Shown piece by piece: positions 41,011 to 50,377 of a stretch of 64,000 nucleotides of DNA. Positions within the stretch are counted from its first letter, which is position 1; each line of letters begins with the position of its first letter. Origin of the DNA: an uncultured Bacteroidota bacterium. Lineage in GTDB: Bacteria > Bacteroidota > Bacteroidia > Flavobacteriales > Flavobacteriaceae. Where the stretch lies: the NCBI GenBank assembly GCA_902536935.1, contig CACAZM010000005.1, positions 28,349 through 92,348 on the forward strand. Reading direction: 5' to 3'. Position numbers and translations under genes: made by a program. The notes beneath the pieces are model-generated. The model was not told where the DNA came from, searched no databases, and was given only the letters and a program-made list of their open reading frames with translations.

Positions 41011-42228
41011 ATGAAATTAGATCTAAATATGATACGTGCCGATTTTCCTATCCTATCACGAAAAGTGAATGGGCAAGACTTGGTGTATCTAGATAATGCC
41101 GCCACTTCTCAAACCCCAACACAAGTAATTGATGTGATTGCTGATTATTACCAAAGCTATAATGCCAATATCCATCGTGGTGTACATGCGTTGAGTCAGG
41201 AAGCAACAGATAAGTTTGAGCAAGCCCGACAAAGCATACAAAACCATTTTAACATTCGGAAATCACACGAAGTGATTTTTACCTCTGGAACAACCCATAG
41301 CATCAATTTGGTAGCCTTTGGATTTGGCACGATTTTAGACCCCGGCGACGAGGTTATCGTTTCGGCCTTAGAACACCACGCCAATATCGTACCTTGGCAA
41401 ATGATGTGTGAGCGGAGTGGCGCGATCCTGCGAGTGATCCCAATGACCGATGATGGAACTCTAGATATGCATGCCTACAAAGAGCTGCTGAACAAAAAGA
41501 CCAAACTTGTGTTTGTCAATCATGTATCCAATGCGCTAGGAACCATCAATCCTATTAAAGAAATCATTAATAACGCACACAAAGTGGGTGCAGCTGTTCT
41601 CGTCGATGGTGCTCAGGCCTGTGGGCATATCAAACCAAACCTCAAAAATCTCGATGTCGATTTCTATACTGTTTCGGCACATAAACTCTGCGGCCCAACG
41701 GGTGTTGGCATGCTTTATGGTAAAGAAAAATGGCTCAATAAGCTCCCGCCCTATCAAGGTGGTGGGGAAATGATTGAAGAAGTTACTTTTGAAAAAACCA
41801 CCTATGCGGATCTGCCGCATAAGTTTGAAGCAGGCACCCCAAATATATGCGGAGGAATTGCTTTTGGTGCAGCATTAGATTATATGAATGCTATCGGTTT
41901 TGAAGCGATTGGAAGCCATGAAGATGAACTTCTTCAATATGCGAATGAACAACTTACTCAAATCGAGGGATTGCGCATTTATGGTGACAACAAACAAAAA
42001 ACTGCTGTTATTTCATTCAATATCGATTCGATTCACCCCTATGATGTCGGTACCTTACTCGACAAGATGGGCATTGCTGTTCGAACCGGTCATCACTGTG
42101 CCCAACCGATTATGGATTATTACAAGATTCCGGGGACTATTCGCGCTTCCTTTGCGTTTTATAATACCAAAGATGATGTAGATATTTTTGTCAACGGCGT
42201 ACAACGAGCAGTTGCCATGTTACGCTAA
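41011..42228 (+). CDS. sufS: Cysteine desulfurase SufS
   Basis: 405 aa; YLDNAATSQTP, SAHKLCGPTGVGMLYGK, RTGHHCAQPIMD. Confidence 0.96.
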   Translation: MKLDLNMIRADFPILSRKVNGQDLVYLDNAATSQTPTQVIDVIADYYQSYNANIHRGVHALSQEATDKFEQARQSIQNHFNIRKSHEVIFTSGTTHSINLVAFGFGTILDPGDEVIVSALEHHANIVPWQMMCERSGAILRVIPMTDDGTLDMHAYKELLNKKTKLVFVNHVSNALGTINPIKEIINNAHKVGAAVLVDGAQACGHIKPNLKNLDVDFYTVSAHKLCGPTGVGMLYGKEKWLNKLPPYQGGGEMIEEVTFEKTTYADLPHKFEAGTPNICGGIAFGAALDYMNAIGFEAIGSHEDELLQYANEQLTQIEGLRIYGDNKQKTAVISFNIDSIHPYDVGTLLDKMGIAVRTGHHCAQPIMDYYKIPGTIRASFAFYNTKDDVDIFVNGVQRAVAMLR

Positions 42229-42244
42229 TTTGTATTTTTGAGAT

Positions 42245-42667
42245 ATGACCGTAGAGCAAGTACAGGATGAAATCATTGACGAGTTTTCTCTATTTAACGA
42301 CTGGATGCAACGCTATGAGTATATGATTGAGCTAGGGAAATCACTACCGCTAATCGAGAAAAAACACAAAACTGATGACAATATCATCAAGGGCTGTCAA
42401 AGCAAGGTTTGGGTACACGCTGATATGGTTGACGAAAAAGTGGTGTTTACCGCCGACAGTGATGCAGTAATTACTAAAGGAATCATTGCCATTTTGATTC
42501 GTGCATTTTCCAACCAGCCTCCACAAGATATTTTAGATGCAAATACCGATTTTATCGACCAAATTGGGCTGAAAGAGCATCTTTCCCCGACCAGAGCCAA
42601 TGGTTTGGTGTCGATGATCAAACAACTCAAATTATACGCCTTGGCGTATCAAACACAACTCAACTGA
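42245..42667 (+). CDS. sufE: SufE-family sulfur acceptor
   Basis: 140 aa; IKGCQSKVWV motif. Confidence 0.94.
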   Translation: MTVEQVQDEIIDEFSLFNDWMQRYEYMIELGKSLPLIEKKHKTDDNIIKGCQSKVWVHADMVDEKVVFTADSDAVITKGIIAILIRAFSNQPPQDILDANTDFIDQIGLKEHLSPTRANGLVSMIKQLKLYALAYQTQLN

Positions 42668-42978
42668 TGGAAGGACAAGAACTTGGAGATAAAATTGTAG
42701 GTGTACTCAAAACAATATACGATCCTGAAATTCCTGTGGATATCTACGAGCTAGGGCTGATTTATGATGTTTTTGTCAATGAAGATCAAGATGTTAAAGT
42801 GTTAATGACACTGACCACGCCCAACTGCCCCGTAGCAGACTCGCTCCCACAAGAAGTCAAGGACAAAGTACAATCACTCAATGAGGTAAATGAAGCCGAA
42901 GTGGAGCTTACCTTTGATCCTCCGTGGACACGGGATTTAATGAGTGAAGAAGCTAAACTCGAACTCGGATTTTTATAA
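42667..42978 (+). CDS. MIP18/DUF59-family Fe-S assembly protein (SufT-like)
   Basis: 103 aa; YDPEIPVDIYELGLIYDV, TLTTPNCPVADSLP, FDPPWTRDLMSEEAKLELGFL. Confidence 0.9.
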   Translation: MEGQELGDKIVGVLKTIYDPEIPVDIYELGLIYDVFVNEDQDVKVLMTLTTPNCPVADSLPQEVKDKVQSLNEVNEAEVELTFDPPWTRDLMSEEAKLELGFL

Positions 42979-42979
42979 A

Positions 42980-43477
42980 ATGAGCATTGTAAACCGCGTA
43001 GCTGAAAGCGGTCTTATTCAATTTGATCCCGCTACACTAGTTAAAGATATGGTGGTGTCTGTGGTTTCTTTATCGGACTTTCTTAACGAAGAATCCATTT
43101 TGCGGGAAAAACCCTTTCGTCAAGCTATCACTGCCCATGACTGGACGCACTACATCGGCCAGTATGTGGCTATACAAATCGACCAAGAAACATTGGTCCC
43201 GCAGTGGGCTGCAATGCTTGTTACAAGTTGCTTGCTCCCTCATGTCCAAGGAGTATGTTTAGGAAATCAAGGTTCTGCTTTAGATATGGCCTACGAGTCT
43301 GCTCTGGAAAAGCTCGAAGCCAAAGACTACTATAATAAAAATATCATTATTAAGGGCTGTAACGATGGGTCAGTGCCGGATTGGGTTTATGTTAGACTGA
43401 TAGAAGTACTACAACCCCATGCCAACCGAATCGCTTATGGAGAGGCATGTTCATCTGTACCTTTGTATAAACGTTAG
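42980..43477 (+). CDS. DUF2480-family protein
   Basis: About 165 aa after start correction; gene order downstream of suf genes in Bacteroidota. Confidence 0.75.
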   Translation: MSIVNRVAESGLIQFDPATLVKDMVVSVVSLSDFLNEESILREKPFRQAITAHDWTHYIGQYVAIQIDQETLVPQWAAMLVTSCLLPHVQGVCLGNQGSALDMAYESALEKLEAKDYYNKNIIIKGCNDGSVPDWVYVRLIEVLQPHANRIAYGEACSSVPLYKR

Positions 43478-43509
43478 CATTTCATAATTTTAAAAGAAAT
43501 TAACCTGCT

Positions 43510-44400
43510 TTGAAAAGAATAATCATTGTAGTACTCTGTTTAGGATTTATGTCACTGCATGCGCAGAAGTCTGAATCCCAAGCAAAAGATCCTGTAGGGG
43601 GCCTGTGGTCCTATTCTGGAAAAGCGAGCTTGTTATTCAATCAGACTGCCTTTAGTCAATGGGCATCTGGTGGGGTTAACAATATATCACTTGGATTTAG
43701 TGTCGATTATGAGGTTCATTACAGAGAAAATGGCTGGTCATGGGACACCAAAAGCTCAGGATCTTATGGATTGAGCTATATCCAAGGGGATAAATTCCTA
43801 AAAAAAACCAACGATCGATTGGAGATCAACTCACTATTGGGAAAAGAGTTTTCAGACACTTGGAGCTATTCAACAATCTTAAATTTTAAGTCTCAAATTG
43901 CACATGGCTATCGTTTTGGAACAAATGAAGAAGGTGAAGAAACCCGCAGTCTTCGAACACAGTTTTTCTCCCCCGCTTATCTACAGTTTGGGGTAGGCTT
44001 ATACTGGAAAAAATCGACTGATTTGTGGCTGAATATTGCCCCTTTTACCCAACGAATAACTTTTGTAAGTAGACAGTTTACGCAAGATTTGGCAGAGGAC
44101 AAGGCCTATTTTGGGGTATCGAAAGGGAACAGTCACCTATTTGAACTGGGAGCTTCAGTAAGCGGGTTTTACAAGTTTGAAGTGCTAGAAAATATATTTA
44201 TCGAAAACCGATTGGCACTATATACTGACTATTTGGGAAAGCCAAAAAATATCGACCTTGACTACTCCTTAACTGCTACGATGAAAGTCAATGAATACAT
44301 CAGCACCCAGTTAGAAGTCCAATTGGTTTATGACGATAATGCCGTGCAAAACCTACAAAGTCGCGAGGTCTTTGGAGTTGGTTTGAGTTTGACGCTTTAA
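43510..44400 (+). CDS. DUF3078-family outer-membrane beta-barrel-like protein
   Basis: 296 aa; signal peptide; LLFNQTAFSQWASGGVNNISLG motif; beta-rich; putative TTG start. Confidence 0.75.
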   Translation: MKRIIIVVLCLGFMSLHAQKSESQAKDPVGGLWSYSGKASLLFNQTAFSQWASGGVNNISLGFSVDYEVHYRENGWSWDTKSSGSYGLSYIQGDKFLKKTNDRLEINSLLGKEFSDTWSYSTILNFKSQIAHGYRFGTNEEGEETRSLRTQFFSPAYLQFGVGLYWKKSTDLWLNIAPFTQRITFVSRQFTQDLAEDKAYFGVSKGNSHLFELGASVSGFYKFEVLENIFIENRLALYTDYLGKPKNIDLDYSLTATMKVNEYISTQLEVQLVYDDNAVQNLQSREVFGVGLSLTL

Positions 44401-45596
44401 GTTTCCGGATACAAAAAGTGGTTATAGGGAAAGCGCGTTATATGTATGTCTCTTATCTTGCTATATAAGAGTTCTCGAAGCTGGTCAATATGAGTTTTGT
44501 GTTGGGCAGAAATAAAAATTGAATCACCATGTGTACGCGCCATCCATGACTTTTGCCATTCTTCCAAACTATAGTGTTTGGTGGTTCGTCGGGTTGTCAA
44601 ATCATCATCATCCAATATATCAGCATGATAGGCGTCGATTTTATTAAAAATCATAAGCGTTGGCTTGTTGATTGCTCTGATTTCGCTAAGTAAGTGATTG
44701 ACCGATTCGATATGCTCCTCAAAGTTGGGGTGGGCAATATCTACTACATGCAATAGCATATCAGCTTCATGGACCTCATCAAGTGTACTTTTAAATGACT
44801 CTATAAGTTGGGTAGGGAGTTTGCGAATAAATCCGACCGTGTCACTCAACAAAAAGGGCAAGTTACGCACCACTACTTTACGCACCGTGGTATCTAGGGT
44901 GGCAAAGAGTTTGTTTTCGGCAAAGACCTCACTTTTGCTCAATACATTCATAAGGGTAGATTTTCCAACATTGGTATAGCCCACCAAAGCGACTCGAACC
45001 AGTGCCCCACGGTTTCCGCGTTGAGTCACCATCTGGCGGTCAATACCAACTAACTTTTTCTTCAGAAGAGAAATTTTGTCACGAACAATCCGTCGGTCAG
45101 TTTCGATTTCGGTTTCACCCGGCCCACGCATCCCAATTCCTCCGCGTTGGCGTTCGAGGTGTGTCCATAATCCCTTTAATCTTGGCAGGAGATATTGATA
45201 CTGCGCCAGCTCAACTTGTGTGCGAGCATAGCTCGTTTTGGCTCGCTGTGCAAAAATGTCTAAAATCAGACCTGTGCGATCTAAAATTTTGCATTTTAAA
45301 AGCTGTTCAATATTGCTTTGTTGAGCAGGGGTGAGTTCATCATCAAAGACTACAGTGCTGATATCATGTGTCTTGACAAAGGCCAGTACCTCTTCCATTT
45401 TCCCGGATCCGATGAAGGTCTTGGGATGCGGTGTTTCCATACGCTGGGTAAAGCGTTTGGTTACTGTTCCACCTGCAGTATGGGTTAAAAAGGCGAGTTC
45501 GTCGAGGTATTCAAGTATGCGTTCCTCTGGTTGGTTTTTGTTGATTGTCCCGATGAGGATGGCGTATTCAAATGCAAGGTCTTTTTGCTCAATCAT
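44397..45596 (-). CDS. hflX: Ribosome-associated GTPase HflX
   Basis: 399 aa; VALVGYTNVGKSTLMNVL, RGGIGMRGPGETEIETDRR, DTVGFIRKLP. Confidence 0.95.
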   Translation of the reverse strand: MIEQKDLAFEYAILIGTINKNQPEERILEYLDELAFLTHTAGGTVTKRFTQRMETPHPKTFIGSGKMEEVLAFVKTHDISTVVFDDELTPAQQSNIEQLLKCKILDRTGLILDIFAQRAKTSYARTQVELAQYQYLLPRLKGLWTHLERQRGGIGMRGPGETEIETDRRIVRDKISLLKKKLVGIDRQMVTQRGNRGALVRVALVGYTNVGKSTLMNVLSKSEVFAENKLFATLDTTVRKVVVRNLPFLLSDTVGFIRKLPTQLIESFKSTLDEVHEADMLLHVVDIAHPNFEEHIESVNHLLSEIRAINKPTLMIFNKIDAYHADILDDDDLTTRRTTKHYSLEEWQKSWMARTHGDSIFISAQHKTHIDQLRELLYSKIRDIHITRFPYNHFLYPET

Positions 45597-46344
45597 CGGC
45601 AGGCATCCAGTGCTTTAGCGAGAGTGTTTTTCCATCAAAAACTCCATAGGTATAGTGGGTAATCCAGTCGCCGAGGTTGATATAAGTCGATTTTTCGTTT
45701 AGTGAGATCTCCAAAGGCAAATGACGATGTCCAAAAATGAAATAATCATAGTGTTCGGATTGGAGTTTTCGTTTGGCATACTGGGCAAGCCATTCTCTGT
45801 TGGGTCCATCATAGTTTAGGTCTTTAGAGCCAGATATCAATTTGTTTTTTAAGGACAAATAGCGTGCAAAAGGGATGCCAAAATCAGGGTGTAACCATCT
45901 GTATAGCCATTGAAAAAACGGATTACGAAACGCCTTTTTCATTCGTTTGTAGCCCTTATCTTTAGGACCCAACCCATCACCGTGACCGATAAAAAAACGT
46001 TTTGTTCCAAGCTCCATCACTTTTGGATGAAAATAGACTTTGGCGCCGATTTCTTTTTCAAGATAATCGATCATCCACATATCGTGGTTTCCCACAAAAT
46101 AATGAACGGGTATTCCCGCATCGGCAAACTCGGCGAGTTTACCCAAAACACGTACATAACCCTTCGGAACAACGTGTTTGTATTCATACCATAAATCAAA
46201 AAGATCACCAAGTATAAAAAGGGCTGCTGCTTTGGGTTTGATATCGTCTAGCCATTTGACAAAAAGGCGTTCACGCGCCAAACTCGTTTCTCGGTCAGGT
46301 GCACCCAAATGGTGGTCAGAAGCAAAATAGATTTTCCCTTTCAT
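45589..46344 (-). CDS. LpxH-like UDP-2,3-diacylglucosamine diphosphatase
   Basis: FASDHHLGAPDRETSLARERLFVKWLD, LGDLFDLWYEY, GNHDMWM, FGHRHLP. Confidence 0.9.
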   Translation of the reverse strand: MKGKIYFASDHHLGAPDRETSLARERLFVKWLDDIKPKAAALFILGDLFDLWYEYKHVVPKGYVRVLGKLAEFADAGIPVHYFVGNHDMWMIDYLEKEIGAKVYFHPKVMELGTKRFFIGHGDGLGPKDKGYKRMKKAFRNPFFQWLYRWLHPDFGIPFARYLSLKNKLISGSKDLNYDGPNREWLAQYAKRKLQSEHYDYFIFGHRHLPLEISLNEKSTYINLGDWITHYTYGVFDGKTLSLKHWMPADD

Positions 46345-46359
46345 CGGATATAAAAGTAG

Positions 46360-46812
46360 TTATTCTTGATCGCTTGCATACCATTCGGCATAGGCCGTGG
46401 CGGTTTCATTTAGACGAACCTTAAATAATTTGATGTGACTGGGTAACTTGGAGGCAATTCGATTGGCAAAATCAATGACCATGTTTTCACTTGTGGGTTG
46501 GTAGTCAACCCGAATCACTTTATGCTCTTGCTTAGACAAAACTGCTGCCAATTCCGAATGAGGTGAGTTGTTGTTCATTACCATGGCATGATCAAACAAA
46601 TCCACAATTTCAGATTTGATAATGGTTTTAAGGTCTTTAAAGTCGATGACCATGCCGTTTTTTGCATGATTCAACTCGTTGATGGGGGTGCCAATGACAG
46701 TAACAAAGAGCTTGTAACTATGTCCGTGAATATTTTTACAAAGCCCATCGTGCCCATACAGAGCATGTCCAGTTTCAAAACCAAAACTTTTGGTGATGCG
46801 AATTTGACTCAT
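46360..46812 (-). CDS. queD: 6-carboxytetrahydropterin synthase
   Basis: 150 aa; FETGHALYGHDGLCKNIHGHSYKLFVTV, FDHAMVMN. Confidence 0.92.
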   Translation of the reverse strand: MSQIRITKSFGFETGHALYGHDGLCKNIHGHSYKLFVTVIGTPINELNHAKNGMVIDFKDLKTIIKSEIVDLFDHAMVMNNNSPHSELAAVLSKQEHKVIRVDYQPTSENMVIDFANRIASKLPSHIKLFKVRLNETATAYAEWYASDQE

Positions 46813-47582
46813 GATTTAGATTTAAGTTTATGAAGGGTTTGTTGTGTTCGCTCAGAAAGAACAAGACGTCCGGAAACTGCCGCATTGAGTTCGAGTAGAT
46901 TGTCCCAATCCTCTGTTCCTTTCCAAAGTGCTTTTTTAAGTTCTGCCAACGCTTGGGGGGTGTAAGCGGCAAGACGGTTGGCATGTTGGGTTACAGCTTC
47001 TTCGAGTGAATCAAAATCGGAATGCAGTTCAGAAAGCAGCCCTTTGGCATGTGCCCAATCAGCCGATTTCCAGGTGTGTGCTGCCAAAGATAGTTCAGAC
47101 AATGCTGCAGTGCCAATTTTTCGTAATACCGCTGGAGCAATGACAAAAGGTCCAATGCCAATTGCAATTTCAGAGAGTTTAACTTCTGTTTGTGTTGTGG
47201 CAAGAGCATAATCACAAGCTGCAATCAGTCCAACTCCACCTCCTACAGCTTTTCCGTGAATTCGTCCAATTATGGGTTGTGAGCAACCTCGCATCGCATT
47301 TATCACATTGGCAAAGCCCATAAAAAAAGTTTTTCCTTGCTCTGGTGTTTTCACGGCCAATAATTCGTCAAAAGATGCACCTGCACTAAATGCCTTTGTA
47401 GGGTCACTTTGTAAAACAATTACGTAAATATCTTCATCATTTGAGACCTCCTCAAAAGCCGCACGTAAGTCCTCGAGATGGGTGGCGGGAAAGGCATTTT
47501 GCTTGGAATGTGCAAAATGAATTCGAGCTATTCCATCGCTTTTTAGGACCCGTATGCCTTCTGTCATCGATTGATTTGCCAT
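46809..47582 (-). CDS. Enoyl-CoA hydratase/isomerase family protein
   Basis: 257 aa crotonase fold; AFSAGASFDELLAV, GRIHGKAVGGGVGLIAACDYALA. Confidence 0.9.
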   Translation of the reverse strand: MANQSMTEGIRVLKSDGIARIHFAHSKQNAFPATHLEDLRAAFEEVSNDEDIYVIVLQSDPTKAFSAGASFDELLAVKTPEQGKTFFMGFANVINAMRGCSQPIIGRIHGKAVGGGVGLIAACDYALATTQTEVKLSEIAIGIGPFVIAPAVLRKIGTAALSELSLAAHTWKSADWAHAKGLLSELHSDFDSLEEAVTQHANRLAAYTPQALAELKKALWKGTEDWDNLLELNAAVSGRLVLSERTQQTLHKLKSKS

Positions 47583-47640
47583 ATTTTTGTAACTGTTGAG
47601 ACAAAAATACGTAATATCGCATAGACAACACAGCCAACAG

Positions 47641-48405
47641 ATGAAAGGGATTTTATTTGATTTAGATGGGGTTTTTTATGTCGAACAACAATTGATCCCT
47701 GGCGGCATTGAATGTTTAAATTGGTTACGTGAACAAAGGATCCCCTATCGATTTGTTAGCAATAACACTACCTTATCCAGAAAAAATTTAGTCGATAAAC
47801 TTCAAGGGCTGGGTCTCCCTGTGGCAGAACAAGACCTCGTAAGTGCCAACTATGCAGGAGTGCTTTTGCTCGCACAGCGGAATCTCAAACGCTGTCGTTT
47901 GGTTCTTCGTCCAGAGGCACAACTGGACTATCCACCCAACTGTTTGGATCATCCAGATGCGATTGTCATTGGCGACATAGGCAATAGATGGGATTATGAT
48001 TTGCTCAACACTTTGATGAATCAAGTCTTGGAAGGAGCTGAAATCATCGCGCTTCACAAAGGGCGTTATCACGAAGGCCCGAGCGGTCTTGTTCTCGACA
48101 GTGGCGCCTTTGTGGCAGCACTAGAACACGCGACAGGAAAACAGGCCACCTTAGTTGGAAAACCAACACAAACATTCTTTAATCTCGCTAGTCATTCTTT
48201 TGGTTGCAAACCAGAGAATCTGATTATGGTAGGAGATGACCTTATAAATGATATCAAGGGAGCACAAGAGATGGGAATGCATGCGGTATTGGTACAAACT
48301 GGAAAATACAGAAAGGCACTAGCCGAGGAGTCAAAAATCAAACCCGAAGGCTTTATTTCGTCAATTAAAGAGCTGCCAAATTATCTCCGAAACCAAATAA
48401 GGTAA
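47641..48405 (+). CDS. HAD-IIA family hydrolase (NagD/LHPP/HDHD2-like)
   Basis: ILFDLDGVFYVEQQLIPGG, SNNTTLSR, VGKPTQTFF, MVGDDLINDIKGAQ; start set at ATG 47641. Confidence 0.88.
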   Translation: MKGILFDLDGVFYVEQQLIPGGIECLNWLREQRIPYRFVSNNTTLSRKNLVDKLQGLGLPVAEQDLVSANYAGVLLLAQRNLKRCRLVLRPEAQLDYPPNCLDHPDAIVIGDIGNRWDYDLLNTLMNQVLEGAEIIALHKGRYHEGPSGLVLDSGAFVAALEHATGKQATLVGKPTQTFFNLASHSFGCKPENLIMVGDDLINDIKGAQEMGMHAVLVQTGKYRKALAEESKIKPEGFISSIKELPNYLRNQIR

Positions 48406-48459
48406 CCTCGCCATAATAGTTCCCAAGAACTTATTTACTATTTTTGTGCAAAATGAGCT

Positions 48460-49044
48460 ATGAAAAATTTAATTGTCATCGGTCACCCCGATAAGCAATC
48501 CTTTTGTTATAACGGCATTTTTTCTACAATCAAATCAGAGATTGATGCCAGTGGACAAGAGATGGAAATCATAGATTTGTATCGAGATAGCTTTACGCGT
48601 CCACGAACCGATGTGATTGATAGATACAAAAAGTTAGTCACATGGGCAGAGTGGATTTATATCGTTTCTCCCGTCTGGTGGTTTCGATTGACCCCTCGCA
48701 CCGAAATTTTTTTTGATGAGGTTTTCACCCCCGATTTTGCCTATCAATTTATCAATATCACCAAAACATATGCCTACCCCAAGCCGTTTTTGAAAGATAA
48801 AAAAATTAGAACATATGTCACGCATGGTGCCCCTTCACTTCCTGTGCGTACCCTTTACTTGAATTCTGTCAAACTTCGACTCGTTATGGGTGTTTACAGT
48901 TTTGTGTTCGGTTGGAGGTGGTCATTGTGGTTCAAAACCAAACAGTTTTGGTCGGTCCCTTTTGTTTCTACTAAAAAACGGGAAAAATACTTGCGCGTGG
49001 TCAAAAAAGATATTCAAAGAGACTTGAAGTTAGGTTCAAGGTAA
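48460..49044 (+). CDS. Flavodoxin-like NAD(P)H dehydrogenase (quinone)
   Basis: 194 aa; LIVIGHPDKQSFCYNGI, IVSPVWWFRLTPRTEIFFDEVFTPDFAY; TATTTTTG box at 48439-48446. Confidence 0.85.
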   Translation: MKNLIVIGHPDKQSFCYNGIFSTIKSEIDASGQEMEIIDLYRDSFTRPRTDVIDRYKKLVTWAEWIYIVSPVWWFRLTPRTEIFFDEVFTPDFAYQFINITKTYAYPKPFLKDKKIRTYVTHGAPSLPVRTLYLNSVKLRLVMGVYSFVFGWRWSLWFKTKQFWSVPFVSTKKREKYLRVVKKDIQRDLKLGSR

Positions 49045-49078
49045 TAACCATTTATTTTAAAATTTGTAATTTAGACTT

Positions 49079-49252
49079 ATGATGCGATTTCTAGAAAAAT
49101 ACTACCCTATTATACTAGCTTTTTTCAGTTTTTTATACTCTGTATTTCTGTGGTTTTCGGGCAATAAATTAGAAGGTATTTTTGTTGGTATTTGGGTGCC
49201 ATCCATTTTATCTCTTTCTATCGCAATTCGCCAAAGAAGACGTGATGATTAA
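49079..49252 (+). CDS. Small membrane protein (57 aa), absent from the supplied ORF track
   Basis: MMRFLEKYYPIILAFFSFLYSVFLWFSGNKLEGIFVGIWVPSILSLSIAIRQRRRDD*; two TM-like segments; overlaps the next ORF by 8 nt. Confidence 0.7.
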   Translation: MMRFLEKYYPIILAFFSFLYSVFLWFSGNKLEGIFVGIWVPSILSLSIAIRQRRRDD

Positions 49253-49436
49253 CCAAGTGATGTTTTTTGTTGGGCTCACGATTTTTATCGTTTATGTCTA
49301 TTTTTTACTACGCATAATCGGAAAACAACATCGCATTCAACGAAAAGAACATGCTGATGCTTACGACCAACTTGACATTGATGGAATGGGTAATCAAGGT
49401 CGTATTCCTGATAAAAAACCCAAAAACCGCGCCTAA
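49245..49436 (+). CDS. Small single-TM protein (63 aa)
   Basis: MINQVMFFVGLTIFIVYVYFLLRIIGKQHRIQRKEHADAYDQLDIDGMGNQGRIPDKKPKNRA; start overlaps the previous stop. Confidence 0.7.
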   Translation: MINQVMFFVGLTIFIVYVYFLLRIIGKQHRIQRKEHADAYDQLDIDGMGNQGRIPDKKPKNRA

Positions 49437-49437
49437 A

Positions 49438-50328
49438 TCAGTCGAGCGAAAAACGCATGCCAAAAGTAGCAAAGTAAAATCCTTTCTCTTCGACATCCAC
49501 TCTTCCTTTAAATCCAGTATCACGTGCTGGGTTTGTATGGTTTAAATGAATGAAGTAGATTTTATTTTTTTCTTCAATAGCTAACGATTTAAAACGTGTG
49601 ACACTCTCCTCAACAAATGGATGTGGTACTTCAGACATTGGTCTAGAAATTTCACCATCTTCAAAAAAAGTAGCATCCAGAAAAGCATAATCGACCTGAG
49701 TTAGTAACTCATTTATGTCAGTTTCCCATAAATCCCATTTGTCAATGTCGGGAATATAAAGAACGCGTTTTGATTGACCAGTAATCAAAAAGCCAACCGT
49801 TTCAGAAAATTCGTCTCGGTGAGGCACAACAAGAGGAGTAACTGTTAGTCGGGGAGATACTGAAACTGGAATTTTATTTTGTATTGGCTGGATCGAAATG
49901 TTTTCAAGGTCTATCAACTGATTCCAAGGGCCATTGTTTCGTAAAAATTTTTCCATTCGGGGCATAACATAAACTGGTGTTTTTTTTGTGTTTGCCGATT
50001 CTCTTCCCAAATGAATAAGACCTGCATAATGTCCCATGTGGGCATGCGTCAAAAAAATCTCCAACTTCTTTGCGGGGGAAATGGACTGTAGGTAATTCGT
50101 TTGAGAAACAATATCGGGCGAAGCATCAAAAAGAAAATGTTTAGACTCATCGATAACCCCCAAGCTGACTACATAATCATTAGGCCTTTCGGTAGCGCAA
50201 CAGCTTTTCACACAACCCATATGAGGAGACCCACCGTCTTGAAGCGTGCCCAAAACTACCAAAGTTTGGGCTTCGGTCATATGGACTATTACGAATAAAA
50301 GCAGAAAGTATAGTGTTTTCATATTCAT
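49438..50328 (-). CDS. Secreted PqqB-like MBL-fold hydrolase
   Basis: 296 aa; signal peptide; LGTLQDGGSPHMGCVKSCC, LTHAHMGHYAGLIHLG; no other pqq genes in window. Confidence 0.82.
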   Translation of the reverse strand: MNMKTLYFLLLFVIVHMTEAQTLVVLGTLQDGGSPHMGCVKSCCATERPNDYVVSLGVIDESKHFLFDASPDIVSQTNYLQSISPAKKLEIFLTHAHMGHYAGLIHLGRESANTKKTPVYVMPRMEKFLRNNGPWNQLIDLENISIQPIQNKIPVSVSPRLTVTPLVVPHRDEFSETVGFLITGQSKRVLYIPDIDKWDLWETDINELLTQVDYAFLDATFFEDGEISRPMSEVPHPFVEESVTRFKSLAIEEKNKIYFIHLNHTNPARDTGFKGRVDVEEKGFYFATFGMRFSLD

Positions 50329-50377
50329 AATATAGTAAATCCTGATTGTTCATTTCCATATCAACTAGGAGTAAAGA

